A program made the position numbers and the translations under genes. From positions 1 through 64,000 of the forward strand of contig JAGHQL010000122.1 of assembly GCA_020080175.1 (NCBI GenBank): a stretch of 64,000 nt of DNA, written 5' to 3'. Below are positions 31,347 through 42,762 of the stretch, one piece after another; the stretch's first letter is position 1; each line of letters opens with the position of its first letter. Below the pieces are notes generated by a model. The model saw nothing but the letters and a program-made list of their open reading frames with translations. It had not been told where the DNA came from and searched no databases. This stretch comes from Glutinoglossum americanum. Taxonomy: Eukaryota; Ascomycota; Geoglossomycetes; Geoglossales; Geoglossaceae.

Positions 31347-33708
31347 GTGGTACAGTGGAGGGAGGGAGGTGTCCGACTGAGGGGGAGGATAAGTTAAGAG
31401 CATAGACTGGTGTTTCTAGAGCGTTTGTGGTGGAGTTTGCATCTAGACCTATCTCTCTATCATTCTGGCTTTCCGTGTATATTGCTTTAGAGTCCCTGGT
31501 GTCTGTGCTCGCCTGTTTAGAGAGAGGGTTTCAAGATTCTCCGCTCCTATGCTTCCATGGGTGTTGACAAAGTGTACGATCTACCATCGGTTTGTTCATC
31601 TGTGCCGTTTGTGATCTTCAGCGAGCGGATGGAGATGCTGTCTTACCATGAGCCTGAGCCTCTTGTCCTGCTTCCCCCATACATCCTACTCGTCCGTGCT
31701 TTTACGTTGCTTTGAAGTTTGATCGTTCTAGGTTGCTTCTATTAATTCTACTATTCATGCTAACAGAGCTAGTTTCCTCTTACCACCTTGCTAGCTACAC
31801 ATAGATGGACATAGGAGGGGGGTGAACTTCCTGGGGAAGGGGGCAATTCCTCTCATCTTGCAATTACGCAAATGAATGGACAAGGGAAAAGGATGAATTG
31901 CACAAGGTGCAAGCACGACAATTCCTCCTCATTTACCAACACACAAAAGAATAAGCAAGAGGAAAGGATGAACTATAGAAGGAAAAAAGGTACAAGGGAA
32001 AGCACAATCGTCAGAAATCCACAGCTTATACTCGGACTCAATATCCCAAAGGCGAAAACGCAGAAGTTACACCATATGCTGAGCAAAGACCGAAATTTTT
32101 GCTTCGCGGTGTTGGGTATGCCTATGGTGGCGAAAATTTCATTCGATCTCAAACCTTCAACTCGGAGAGAAGAGGAGAAAACCTTAAGGCTGGACAGAGA
32201 CTGCGTATACAGTCAACTGGCTCGCAGTTTTGGATCGTGGCAAGATTGCCAATGAAGAAAATTCGTCAGGCTGTCCTCTAACCTCACAGTCTTGTCTCTG
32301 TTATGGATATTCATCGTGCGTCTTCTGTGCGTATCATCATACGACCGTCTTCGCATTCGATAACGCGGATGGGTGTATTGGCTTGAGGCTATACTTACGT
32401 GGCAAGTCTCAACCAGTCAATGGAAATATGCGTCGTGTGTAGGTGAGGGTGGGGTATCCGGCGTTCGAGCGAGGGGGTGAACGCTGGTCCGTCCTGCGAG
32501 TTGCGCGACATGTGTGTGGTAGGGAGGAGGAAAGGAAAGGAATGAATGTGAGAGGCGGGAGGAAGAGAGGGTCTATATACCCGCAAGGGTGCCCACCACG
32601 AACATTTCCTCCGCCTGGATCACTCCGGCCCAAAAGGGAAATGGCGCCAGTCCCTTAACACCCTGATTGGCCCGAACCCATCAGATCATTTTTTCCCCCC
32701 CCAGCCACGCCAGAATTCACACAGATCTACTCATCCACGGTTCTGATTGGCTGGTGCCAGGCCAGATCACCCATCGCGCTAGATCTGGATCGGATTGCGC
32801 TATCAGCCACGCGTGCGGATCAACGGTTCTTGGGAAGTTACCCTAACCCAGCACACGCACCACGCGTTCGTCTGGTGGTTTGCGTCGCACACGTGGTCCT
32901 GGGTCCACCGCTACATGTCGCAAACTCGTGGCCTACGGGCGCGTGGGAAGGGGGGAGGAGAAGGCTCAGTTATTCCTATCCGCATTTTCTCCCGTGCTGA
33001 GGTTTTCTTGATCCATTGAAGGGGAGCCTCCGCCTTCTTCCTCTTTCTCTTCCGTCCGTCTCCCTTTTTCATGCAATGTTTGCTTCCTCATTCCCCCTAG
33101 GAATGATGGCTCATCACGGTGTGCATCTCAGACATCTCAATGGCAGTCAGGGGAGTCATGAGATCTACTCTCACGACATACGTGTGTTACTGCGTCTTGG
33201 GTGGGTGTTTCGTTTGCTTTTGCGACTGTTGGTTTGGGTGGTATACGAGATGGAGATGGATTTTTCTTGGGCGGGCATATAGGGTGAAGTTTCTACTATG
33301 TTGCTTGATTGCCTTTGAGATATAGGAATTCGATCTAGCATATCTCGCACTACCCAGCTCCGTCTCCTCAGGACCCCCCTCTGTCATATCTACCTCTGCC
33401 TCCGCTGCGTCGTATCCATGCTTCTGTCTCACCATTCACGCCCCCAGCTCGACTGACGCACCTTCACCAACACTGGGTGAATGGCAACACACTCCCAGTG
33501 ACTACCAGCGACCGACAAGGGCTCATGAATATTTAGCCTTTCCATTGTACCCCCCTCCGAGCTCTCCACCCTTTCCTTCTCTACGGTCCTTAGTAACAAG
33601 ACTCCATTCAGCCTTCGGTCATTGAACCACAGTCCTATCTTTCCGTGCAATTCTCACCTCAGAAACCCTTATCCGCTTCCCGCATAGCTTTAAATACGAA
33701 CAACAACC
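31347..33708. other. 2.4-kb gene-poor region
   Basis: Between cytochrome b5 and the LysM gene. Composition changes along it: T-rich at 31440-31780, A-rich at 31860-32180, and G/C-rich with CCAAT boxes around 32600-32830. Several 60-130-codon open frames occur (for example 31872-32255, plus, and 33187-33435, minus), but none has a recognisable domain. It could hold a long promoter, a non-coding transcript or an unrecognised small gene. Confidence 0.45.
32663..32750. promoter_or_regulatory. Pair of CCAAT boxes 80 bp apart
   Basis: CTGATTGG occurs at 32663-32670 and again at 32743-32750, both in the same orientation (CCAATCAG on the minus strand). CCAATCA is the preferred site of the fungal HAP/CBC complex. 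Exact repetition of an 8-mer 80 bp apart in a GC-rich island suggests a promoter, but the nearest identified start is the LysM gene ~960 bp away. Confidence 0.4.
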
Positions 33709-34166
33709 ATGTTTCTGAACACTGTACTCTTCCTTGCTTACGCAGTCGCCATCGCTGCTAGCGCTGCTCTACCCGCTCCGAACAAAAACAGTAAGTCCAG
33801 GCCACATTTCCTCGCACAGTCTCTCTTTCCTCGCATGTCCCTTTCCATCTGCATCCCTTGTTCCGTACCCCCCCTCCCTCTCGCACTCCCAGGAGAGGAT
33901 AGGACAAGAACGTCAACACCCCACCCTCGATAGTCCCTCCCCTAACGACCCCCGCCCCGGGGACGACCAGCGAATGCGGTCGATGGTTCATAGTTCGGCC
34001 AGGCGACGCGGCGGCCTGCACCAAGACCCTCGCCGACACGCACCTCACGCTCGAGCAATTCCGCCTCATGAACCCGTCTGTGGATGAGAACTGCGGGAAC
34101 CTTTGGGGGGGCTATTCGTATTGCATCAGAGGTAGGGCGGCCCGGAAATGCCTGCGCTTTGGCTAG
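33709..34166 (+). CDS. Small secreted LysM-domain protein
   Basis: Two exons, 33709-33790 and 33934-34166, give 104 aa. Exon 1 encodes a signal peptide (MFLNTVLFLAYAVAIAASAA). After a Pro/Thr-rich spacer comes one LysM motif: CGRWFIVRPGD, then LTLEQFRLMNPSVDENCGNL and YSYCI, with paired cysteines as in fungal LysM effectors. Such proteins bind chitin oligomers and in pathogens and symbionts hide the fungus from host chitin receptors; in saprotrophs they may protect or remodel the wall. Acceptor 33933 was chosen because it is the only nearby AG that keeps the LysM frame open. The stop at 34164-34166 gives a complete short protein, but a GTAGGG donor at 34132 could lead into further exons downstream, so the 3' end is uncertain. 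Confidence 0.65.
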
Positions 34167-34404
34167 GGGCCGCGGGGGCTGACCTGGTAAATAGGGAATA
34201 CGGCGAAGCCTCTGGTGGGGCCGGCGGGTCTGTTTCCGGGATAGGTGGCGTCGGTGTTGTCACTGCGGTGGTGGGGCTAGAGTACTGACTGTCGAGGGTT
34301 CCCCGGTCGTTGGCGCTCCTCCGGTGAAGACTCAGTCTGTAGATCTGCACTTCCGCCAATGGCCGTGACGACCGGCTGACGACTAGCATTCAGGGTGCTG
34401 GGGG

Positions 34405-35203
34405 GTGGTGCAGAATTCCTTGGGACATTTTCCTTTGCATTTCCTCTTTTCAGGGCCTCTTCCTTCCTTCCACGAACTGTTCTCATTTGTTCCTAGATCC
34501 TCGTGTGGCATGCCGGCCGTAGCTGCCAATCACACATCTATTATCTCTCAAGGTGCCGCCGTCCAACATGAAGCCCCAGTTGATCGTCCTGAATCCGTAG
34601 TCCCGTCGGGTAATTGCTACATGCCCCAGCTGGCCGTCTTTGGACCAGATCCGAACGCTCCGTCAGTCCATTCTAGGCGTCAGGATGTGGGGCCTGTTCC
34701 GCATGGCAACGCCCGACCCGCGGATCTTTTCCTGCAATACATTCTTGCGGTCCAAGACGCACTTAGTGGACGTGCCTGTTCCTCGCCAACGCTCGAAAGA
34801 CATTTAACATCGGGGGTTTTGCTCCCGTAGGTCCTCCTAACACCGCAGATATCGCCTCCCAATGGGCCCGAAATATACGTTACGTCCTCAACAGCCCCGA
34901 CCCCACCTCCCTCCTAACCACCAACCTCTCCATGTCCTCCCTCCTGGTCTCCGAAAATCCCCTCCCCTATATCACCAACCCTCCTTCCAACTACTCCCCC
35001 TCCTTCACGTCGATCTTTGGGAGGGCAATGGCAAGTCCCGTGTTCAAGGCGACATTTTCTGGGTATTTGTGTTTGAGCAAGGATAATGAGAGATTATTCC
35101 CGGAGGGACAGCCGAGGTCGCAGTTTGCGGGGTTTTGTAACCGCATGTCGAGGGTGGATTGGAGTGCTATGGGGGGTAAGACGAGTAGAGAGCAGAGGAG
35201 GTA
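34405..35203 (+). CDS. Uncharacterised coding-like region, gene model unresolved
   Basis: Three overlapping plus-strand frames look partly protein-like: 34405-34830, 34601-34810 (containing LGVRMWGLFRMATPDPRIF) and 34767-35203 (containing NIGGFAPVGPPNTADIASQW and later FSGYLCLSKDNERLFPEG). The last two begin right after TAG triplets that could be splice acceptors. I could not find one set of introns that joins them in phase. They may be 3' exons of the LysM gene, a separate short gene, or the remains of a gene that has lost its frame. No family was recognised, and no function is proposed. Confidence 0.3.
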
Positions 35204-36050
35204 GATCGGGATAAAGGGGGTTCTGGGGGAGGGTGATGGGAGGGTTAAGTGATAGACCTTGTAGGTACTTGGGTAATTAGCCTTAGTTATAACGTTGGGC
35301 TACTCCGGTAACACCAAGACAGGCCGGGATATAGCATGGTATGAGTAGGGAGTTCGAATGCCTCAGTGTTTCATTTTTGTTTGGGACTGTTTCCCCTTCT
35401 TGGCCGCCCCAAAACAACTAACTGCCATAACACCTGAGAACAACTTCTTGGTAGCGAATGTATACTCGATATACACTCACAGAAGAGCGGAACAGGTTAG
35501 TTACTTGACAAGGTTAATCTAGCCCTCTCTAAACCCTCAGCTTGCGTGCATGCTCACCGCATTTCGGCGTGTATGGGGCTCTTAAAGGAAAAGGGATCAC
35601 ATCGTGACTCACTTATTCCGTTTACTGTACTTGTTTTTGGTAATAAACAGACATTCAATTCCGCCCAACTCTATCGCCTAAAGGAGGGGCTGGCGCCCAC
35701 TATGCTCATAGAACTCGATTTAATTCACTCCCGTTACAGCAGAGTGAAGAGATGGAAAAAAGTCCCTGATAAAAGATCAGAATCCCGGTCTGGTACAGAA
35801 AGCGTGCAATTATCGTTCAGCAGATTAAAAACAAAAACACAGAAGAATCTTGGATCTTGAGTGATACGTGACAATGAAGTCCGAGGACGGCGTATCTCAA
35901 GCACCATGCTAGAGACAAATGAGATTTGTGGAGGACAAAGTAGACAGCGTGCTGCCAATACCAAACGCCACATCGACAGTCCAACTCATCGTATGATAGG
36001 CAGCTCTTCCTTGCACTGCTGGCCACCACCTACATCGTTTCGGCCGCCTC
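35204..36050. other. Intergenic, convergent on HRP1; no gene seen
   Basis: About 850 bp between the unresolved plus-strand frames and the HRP1 stop. Ordinary base composition; open frames here are short and lack motifs. Probably 3' UTRs. Confidence 0.5.
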
Positions 36051-36669
36051 TTACCCATTCCGCGCGTAAGGGTGAAACCCTCTGTGAGCTCCTCTTCCGC
36101 CGCCACGATAATTTGCCCCGGGTTTTCCGGCGTTCTTCGGCCCGGTTGGAGCATTTGCAGGTGGTGCACTTTGCGGGCCAGGCGGCGTCTGTCCCGGTCT
36201 GTTCTGCTGGCTAGGTCTATTGGCGCCTGGGCCCTGGTGAGGAGAAATCTGCCGCCCGAAGCCACCCGGTTGCTGCATGCCTCGCGGGGCTTGAGGGCCA
36301 GGCGGAGGGCCAGTCATATTTGGTTGTGGAACCTCATCGTACATGCCTTCCCAGGAAGTAGGTCCGCCTTGTTGGTATTGCTGGTGGTATTGCTGCTCAC
36401 GTTGGGCACGACGCGCCTGTTGCTGTTCGTACTTTTGCTGTTCGAAGAGCTGTTGTTCGTAGGCGTTATATCCGGGTTGGTTAGCTGGGCTAGCGAGTCT
36501 AGGCCCTCCCAAGTTGTTTCCAAAAGCACCCTGTGAAATCGGTGGTTGCTGCTGCTGGGCTAGCATCTGTTGCTGTTGTTGGGCCTGAGCCTGAGCCTGA
36601 GCCTGGGCCTGGGCCTGAGCCTGAGCCTGAGCTTGTGCTTGCGCCTGCGCCTGCGCCTGCGCTTGAGCT

Positions 36670-36701
<32 letters not shown>

Positions 36702-39667
36702 GGCTTGTGCCTGCGCTGCTTGCTGTTCTTGCAACTGCTGCTGTTGCATTTGCTGTAATTGCTGCAGTTGCTGAGCCATAGCTGACATTCCCGCTGGGCT
36801 CTGTGGGTTCTGAGAGTCTTGCTGACCCTGCCCTCTGCCCATTAGCTGCATGGCTTGCCATTGTTGCAACATTGCCGGATTCATGCCGGCACTCATGGCT
36901 GGCATGTTCATTGCACCCATGCCCCTGCCCTGAGCCGCGACCATCTGTTGCTGCATCATGGCAAAATACTGTTGCATCCGCTGCCAGTACTGTGCCATCA
37001 TCTGCGGAGTCATGCCCGAGCCATACATCCCTTGGGCGCCTTGCTGGTTCTGGGTCTGGCTATTGTCAAAAGTGCCTCCACGACGGTCATCATTTCGGTC
37101 AAACCGGTCGCTTCGGTCTTTGTGGCGATTGAATTGGCGATCACCGCGGTCATCGTCACGATCTCGGATGTTTCCTCTAGGCTGGGCCTTCTTGACCTCG
37201 ATTGGCTTTCCCAAAATTTCTAAGGGCTGCTCAAGAGTGGCATCCACAGCAGTCTCGCTATCGAAGGTAACAAATCCAAAGCCTCTAGGTCTGCCTGTAT
37301 CTTTGTCCATCATCAGTGTGGCATCCAAGACTCTGCCAAACTGCATAAAGAACTCTTTGAAGTCCTGCTCCGTCGCCTCTTGGCTGACACCTCCAACAAA
37401 AATCTTGCTGGTTCGCTCTTGCTCATCGCGCGGAATTGCTCGCTTCGGGTCGATCTTCAAGTTTTCAAGTAAGTATTTGATCATTTCCTCAGGAATGAGG
37501 GCGAAACACATACAATCTTTCCATCCAAGTAATGCTCCTTGACCATGACAATGTTGACAGTCCTGGGGTCCTTGAAAGTAAGGAATCCAAAGCCTCTAGA
37601 ACGCCCGCTTGCACCGTCGCGCATAACAGTGCATTCTGTTACTTCGCCGAATTGCGAGAAATAATCTTTTAAGGATTCTATATAATCACCCAGTTCTTAG
37701 TACGCAGGATGGTGTCATATAACTATCAGATGGGGTTTTGTTGTTTTGTCTGAAGCGAAAAACCGAAACTTACGATCTGTAGTTTCCCAGTTAAGGCCAC
37801 CGATAAACATTTTCCTACATCGAATCGCCAAGCCGTCAGCCACACAACCAAAACCAAAGAGTAAGCATATATCTCAGCAATTGAAATAGAAGTAACGCAG
37901 CATATGACTCGAATAGCAAGCTGATACGAAAAGTTGTATCCTCTTTTGTGCCAGCCACCTCGGGGAGATATGCCATATATCTTCCTGAGGTGCGGATATT
38001 CGTTGTGAAATGCTGAGGTCCGCCGGTGGGGCCAAAAGACTCAGTCGTAGAATCATGAGGCTTGACATATTCTGCATTGACAGAATATCGAGACCCATAT
38101 ACCGCCATTCCAACACTGTGGGCTCGAATCAGGCAGGTTCACCCGTTGCTCTTAGTCAGGGACTATGTGAGCATTCCAGAACTTGAAAACCAGGCACAAG
38201 TGGATGAACTTGTTCTCCAAATTGAATCTTTCGAATTTCGACTATCCTAGCACCTTCCTTTCTTGTACTCCAACGGCAAGTGGCCCATCATTCAAAAAAA
38301 TCCAGCTGAGCCGTATATCTCTTTGCTATAGACGCCGAAATGCTTTAGGTACTGTTGTCGAGGGCATAGTGCTAAGCCCTCATGGCGCCGCTTGATACAA
38401 CCGCCATTCCGGTTCTGCTCTATGAAGATTATATCGACAAGAAGCTATGTAGCAGTAGTAGTACTATAATGGCCGACGCTGGCGATGTGTACGAGGTATA
38501 TACCAGTCTCGATCCCATCCAGATTCCTCGCCCAACCCTGTGCTCTCGATACCCTTTCACAGTTTCATCGTTTAAGCCTTGTGTGACTTCTGACCAGACT
38601 AGCCCTCCCGAGCCCCAGACTACCAGCAAACCAATCATTGATTTTCCCAATAGCCACGGTCCTCATTTCTTCCAATTATCAGCTCAAGATTGATACACGT
38701 TCCCGCCCATCCATTGCGCACGGCGTTGTTCAGATACAGGCTAACCGCCAAAGATCATGTTCTCTGTAGCGGGTGGGCAGACGGCCGGATGGCAGAGTGC
38801 AAGCGGTTCATCGTGGAGTGCGGAGGAAGCTGGCCGGAATATTTGAAGCACCCACAACGCCGTTTGACTACCGTAAGGATAGTACGGTGTTAGGCTGGAA
38901 GAGCCGGCGAAAGGGTGGTGTTCGAAGGTTGATTTTAATGGAGGAGTGGATCTCTGAAGACAACGTATCTTCTAGTGCAAATATGCATGCCGCATTCCTC
39001 AGAGTTCGATAGCACGCAGAAGAGTCTGCCATCCCACCAGCACACATCCCATCTTACGCCCATCTCTCTTGCTATGTTAATGAATTGTCGGTTGCACATT
39101 CGGCTTGCATCGTGCAATCGTTTGGCAGCCTCGGAGAAGTGGCACGGGTATCACGCAACAACATAGCCATGAAAGAAAGAAAACGAAACTCACCCATCTT
39201 CCTTGATGCCCGTACCATGGGTTTCGTGTTCTGCACCTCCATCTCCATAATCATTCAGATGTCCCTCCTCCCAGTTATTTGAACTTTCACCGTTCTGAGC
39301 ATTGCCATATGTCTGCTGATCGCCTTCAGCGGGGACATATGGTTCCTCTTGGATATTTTTCGGCTGTTCTGGTGCTGGCTCTAGTTGCGTTTGGTGGTTT
39401 GGTCGAGGGTCGGTCGTAGTCGGTGTTGGGTTCATGTGGCCGGAGGCAGACTGGGGTGGAGCCACATTATCAAATGCTGGAGCTTTGGGCTCTTGTTGAG
39501 CCCTAGCCGGGTTTTCATCACCTTCGTAACTTCGAGGCAATTAGTAGGTCCTACATTTAGTGACATGAACGGCAAACAGATGTGGTTGGCAGAGGGGTGG
39601 CGCGGGATTAGAACATCACTTACAGGTCGGCGAAGAGATCTTCATCAAGATCCTCTGGTTCAGTCAT
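36051..39667 (-). CDS. HRP1: Hrp1/Nab4-type hnRNP, cleavage factor IB subunit
   Basis: Five exons, 39667-39624, 39529-39194, 37814-37774, 37677-37514 and 37454-36051, give 662 aa with every phase consistent. The N-terminus (~126 aa) is acidic and Gln/Pro-rich, ending GIKEDG. RRM1 follows ([21 protein letters not shown]), with a linker to [20 protein letters not shown]2 is [16 protein letters not shown] with RGFGFVTF. The C-terminal half is RGG/Gln-rich, with about 22 consecutive Gln-Ala pairs (residues ~442-486) and a Pro/Gly end. Hrp1 binds the UA-rich efficiency element, positions mRNA 3'-end cleavage and shuttles with mRNA; it also marks mRNAs for NMD (family knowledge). Intron 3 (39193-37815) is 1379 bp, far longer than any other here. 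The gene is divergent from GYP1 (373 bp between starts). Confidence 0.93.
36583..36714. repeat. Hexanucleotide tract coding (Gln-Ala)n
   Basis: About 22 imperfect copies of a 6-bp unit (GCCTGA-like on the + strand) inside HRP1. Synonymous variation between units (GCCTGA, GCCTGG, GCTTGA, GCCTGC, GCTTGT) shows selection for, or at least age of, the encoded Gln-Ala repeat rather than very recent slippage. Confidence 0.9.
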
Positions 39668-40040
39668 AGCTAGTTGGGTGGTGAAGAAGGATTGAGAGCT
39701 AGTGAGGATCTACAGACTTGACCACCGAACCTCCCGGAGCCAGGCGCAGCCTAGGCGTGGGGCTTCCAAGTAAGGAAAGCAGGCCGATAAATAAAAAACA
39801 CAATGACCTAAGTCCCTGATGTGCCGAGATGGCTTTGAAGTGGATGAAACCGCTCTGTTGCGAGGTGGTGGAAATGTGTTAACACGGAAGGTTGTGAGTT
39901 TGGAAGCGACGGCTACTGACGTTGAAAGGAGATTCAAGTTCTTGAGGCTCTGCGTTTTAGTGCAGTCATGTGAGAAGCTCTGACCAGACGAACCGAACCT
40001 TGGGATCAACAACAGATAAAACGAAAGTGAGCGGTCAGAC
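39668..40040. other. Shared upstream region of HRP1 and GYP1
   Basis: 373 bp between divergent start codons, with no coding feature. It probably holds both promoters. Confidence 0.5.
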
Positions 40041-42385
40041 ATGGAGCCTGGGAAGGGCCCAAGTAACTCAATATTCAATATGGTAGGCAAGAAGCCGCAG
40101 CCGCAGCAGGTAAGTTTAAACCAATTTATGAGACGGAATTGAGCTTTCATAACTAACGAGTTATATTACTTCACAGGAAATGGTCCAGGTTGGTTCGTAT
40201 TATTTGGATCCTAGATTGAATTTCCTGCAGATCTGCATCTGTGTGAATACTCACACTTAAACTGTAAGGGAAATTATAGATATGCTAACTAACTTATATT
40301 ATTGTGGTCTCCAGAGCGCTCAGAGTATACTCCCACTCCTCCTAGGTCATCTACTTCTGCTCGGCGCTAACGTCCGCTGAAGTAGATCAGCTTCCCCTTT
40401 CTGGCGGTCACGGGTTTCCCATACCCAAAGGGAGACATCTAAGACTCGAGAACCAAATATCGTGGTCGGTGCATCCTACTCGCACGCGGATATGTTAAAG
40501 TTTGACTCTCTGTAAGCATAAACCGCCCAGAAACTCACGGCTAATACATGACAAGAGTGCAAATTGTGTTGACCTGATGGTGTCGCAAGCTCGCTGTCTT
40601 CTCGGCCACGGACACCTCCAACTTCCTCCTATGCCAATAGCCGTGGAACAGGCACACCTCCACTTTCTGGTTCGGCCGTAACTTCGCCTCCTCCCCGGAC
40701 TTATGGCGACTTCCTATCCCGTACAAATGATGATTGGAACGCTGAGGAAGATGATGATGATGACGAAGAGGCTTTTGGTTATGACGACGACGATGAAGAT
40801 GAATTCGGTTTACCAAGCATTGCGAGTATGAGAAGAAAGGGCAAGCGATTAGCGAATAGTAAAGGCAAAGGACCCGGGGGAGGACCAAGTACTTATCGTA
40901 ATGGAAGCGGTGACTCGGGAATTGGCCCAGAGCCTGGTAGACGGAGAGCAAATAGCTCGGATATTACTGAAGAAAGAGGGCCTCCAAACTACCCAACAAC
41001 TAGAAAGAGCGAAGGAAAGATTTTAAGGCCACAGTACAAAGAGATTTTAAGAGGTCTGTCTGTCTGGGCAGTTGTAGCCCTGAGCCTTGGATGCTTACTC
41101 TATCCTTAGACCCTGCAAATTCTCTTCATCTCGTCGATCACCCACCTATTCCAGCCAATGCCACATCCAAAGAAGTTGACGCACATTCCGCCAGAATATC
41201 TCGCATTAACAAGTTCAAACGTATACTCCAAGCTAGTTCCATATCACTTTCTGATCTCCGAGATTCCTCGTGGTCTGGCATCCCAGAAGAACTGAGAGCA
41301 ATGACTTGGCAATTATTGTTGGGGTATCTCCCAACAAGTAGTGAACGACGAGTAACTGCTCTTGAGCGCAAACGTAAGGAGTACCTTGATGGTGTCCGTC
41401 AAGCTTTCGAACGAGGCACTTCTGGAGGTCTGGGGCCCGTCGGAGCCGGAGCTGGTTCATCATCTGCCCTTCCTACAAATACGGGGCGTGTTAGGGGTCT
41501 GGACGAGGCAATTTGGCACCAAATTAGCATTGACGTGCCCCGGACCAATCCACATCTTGAGCTCTATGGCTACGAGGCAACACAGCGCTCTCTTGAGCGT
41601 ATTCTTTATGTATGGGCCATTCGTCACCCAGCCAGTGGTTATGTCCAGGGCATCAATGATTTAGTTACCCCCTTTTGGCAAGTCTTCCTTGGTTGCTATA
41701 TTACAGACCCGAATATCGAGAGTGGTATGGATCCCGGGCAGCTTCCTAAATCCGTACTAGATGCTGTGGAGGCAGATTCGTTCTGGTGCCTCACAAAGTT
41801 GCTTGACGGGATTCAGGACAATTACATCTTCGCACAGCCAGGAATCCAAAGACAAGTTTCAGCGTTGAGAGATCTGACGATGAGAATCGATGCAGGCTTA
41901 GCGAATCACTTAGAAAAGGAGGGAGTGGAATTCATACAGTTCAGCTTCCGATGGATGAACTGTTTGTTGATGAGGGAAGTTAGCTTGAAGAATACAATTC
42001 GGATGTGGGACACATATATGGTACGACGTGTATTAACTGCCCTGGAGGATTGGTTGCTAATGGATCTCAATTAGGCTGAGGAGCAGGGTTTCTCAGATTT
42101 TCATCTCTATGTTTGCGCGGCGTTCCTGGTCAAGTGGTCTGATCAACTTGTTAAGATGGATTTCCAGGTAATTAGAACCGCAGCTCACGCGGAATAGGAT
42201 TTGGCTAACACTGCGATATTCAGGAAGTTATGATGTTTCTACAGGCTCTCCCGACGCGAGATTGGACAGAAAAGGATATCGAGCTTCTTCTTAGCGAAGC
42301 TTTTATCTGGCAGAGCTTGTTCCGGGGCTCGAGTGCGCATCTGAGAAACTCGGGCACCACGCTACATCCGCCTGTTCAGCCTTGA
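40041..42385 (+). CDS. GYP1: Gyp1-type TBC-domain Rab GTPase-activating protein
   Basis: Seven exons, 40041-40109, 40177-40192, 40315-40345, 40590-41053, 41110-42020, 42075-42167 and 42224-42385, give 581 aa in phase. The first ~190 residues are disordered: Ser/Pro/Thr, then an acidic Asp/Glu block. The TBC domain starts near residue 245 (SGIPEELRAMTWQLLLGYLP). Both catalytic fingers are present, the Arg finger in ISIDVPR and the Gln finger in SGYVQG. It also has FWCLTKLLDGIQDNYIFAQPG and FRWMNCLLMREVSL. Gyp1 inactivates Ypt1/Rab1 at the Golgi and also acts in autophagy (family knowledge). Exons 2 (16 nt) and 3 (31 nt) are small and rest on splice phase alone, so the N-terminal model is less sure than the TBC part. 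Confidence 0.88.
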
Positions 42386-42762
42386 TCGCTCTTTTGGGCT
42401 TTGCTGGGGTTATTTGTCGTGCATATATAGTTATGTGGAGCTTCAGGCGAGCTCTTCAACCGAAACAGCTATCATTTCGACACAAAGACATAGCATTCTA
42501 AATACGAATGCTATCTTGGGGCTTTTTTGGTGTAGTAGATATATATATATGAGTAGCATATTATGGTTTTGCGGTCGCATGCGACCAAAATTGGCGTTAA
42601 GTAATATTCCATATGGAGTATGGGGTACTCTGTGCTTGGGATTGTTTTGATGTTTAAGCGAACGACACATGGAGGTGGGCATCACGGCAGCATCACTCCT
42701 GGCATTACCAACGGTTCAAAGGCAAATACACGTAGCCGCTTGATACTAATGTACCTTGCAAT
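42386..42762. other. Intergenic between GYP1 and the DUF2421 gene
   Basis: About 380 bp with a short AT repeat near 42538-42550. It should contain the GYP1 3' UTR and the next gene's promoter. Confidence 0.45.

Noticed and set aside
31872-32255. A 127-codon plus-strand frame as a gene
   Set aside because: Lys/Arg/Asn-rich, matching the local A-rich composition, with no domain and no splice partner.
36499-36861. Gly-Ser repeat protein on the minus strand, and Pro-Glu or Leu-Ser repeats on the plus strand, across the HRP1 repeat
   Set aside because: They are alternative readings of the hexanucleotide tract that encodes Gln-Ala in the confirmed HRP1 frame.
37836-38693. Independent gene nested in the long HRP1 intron
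   Set aside because: The frames on both strands are about 100 codons or less, have no recognised motif, and lack convincing joins; kept only as a question about the intron.
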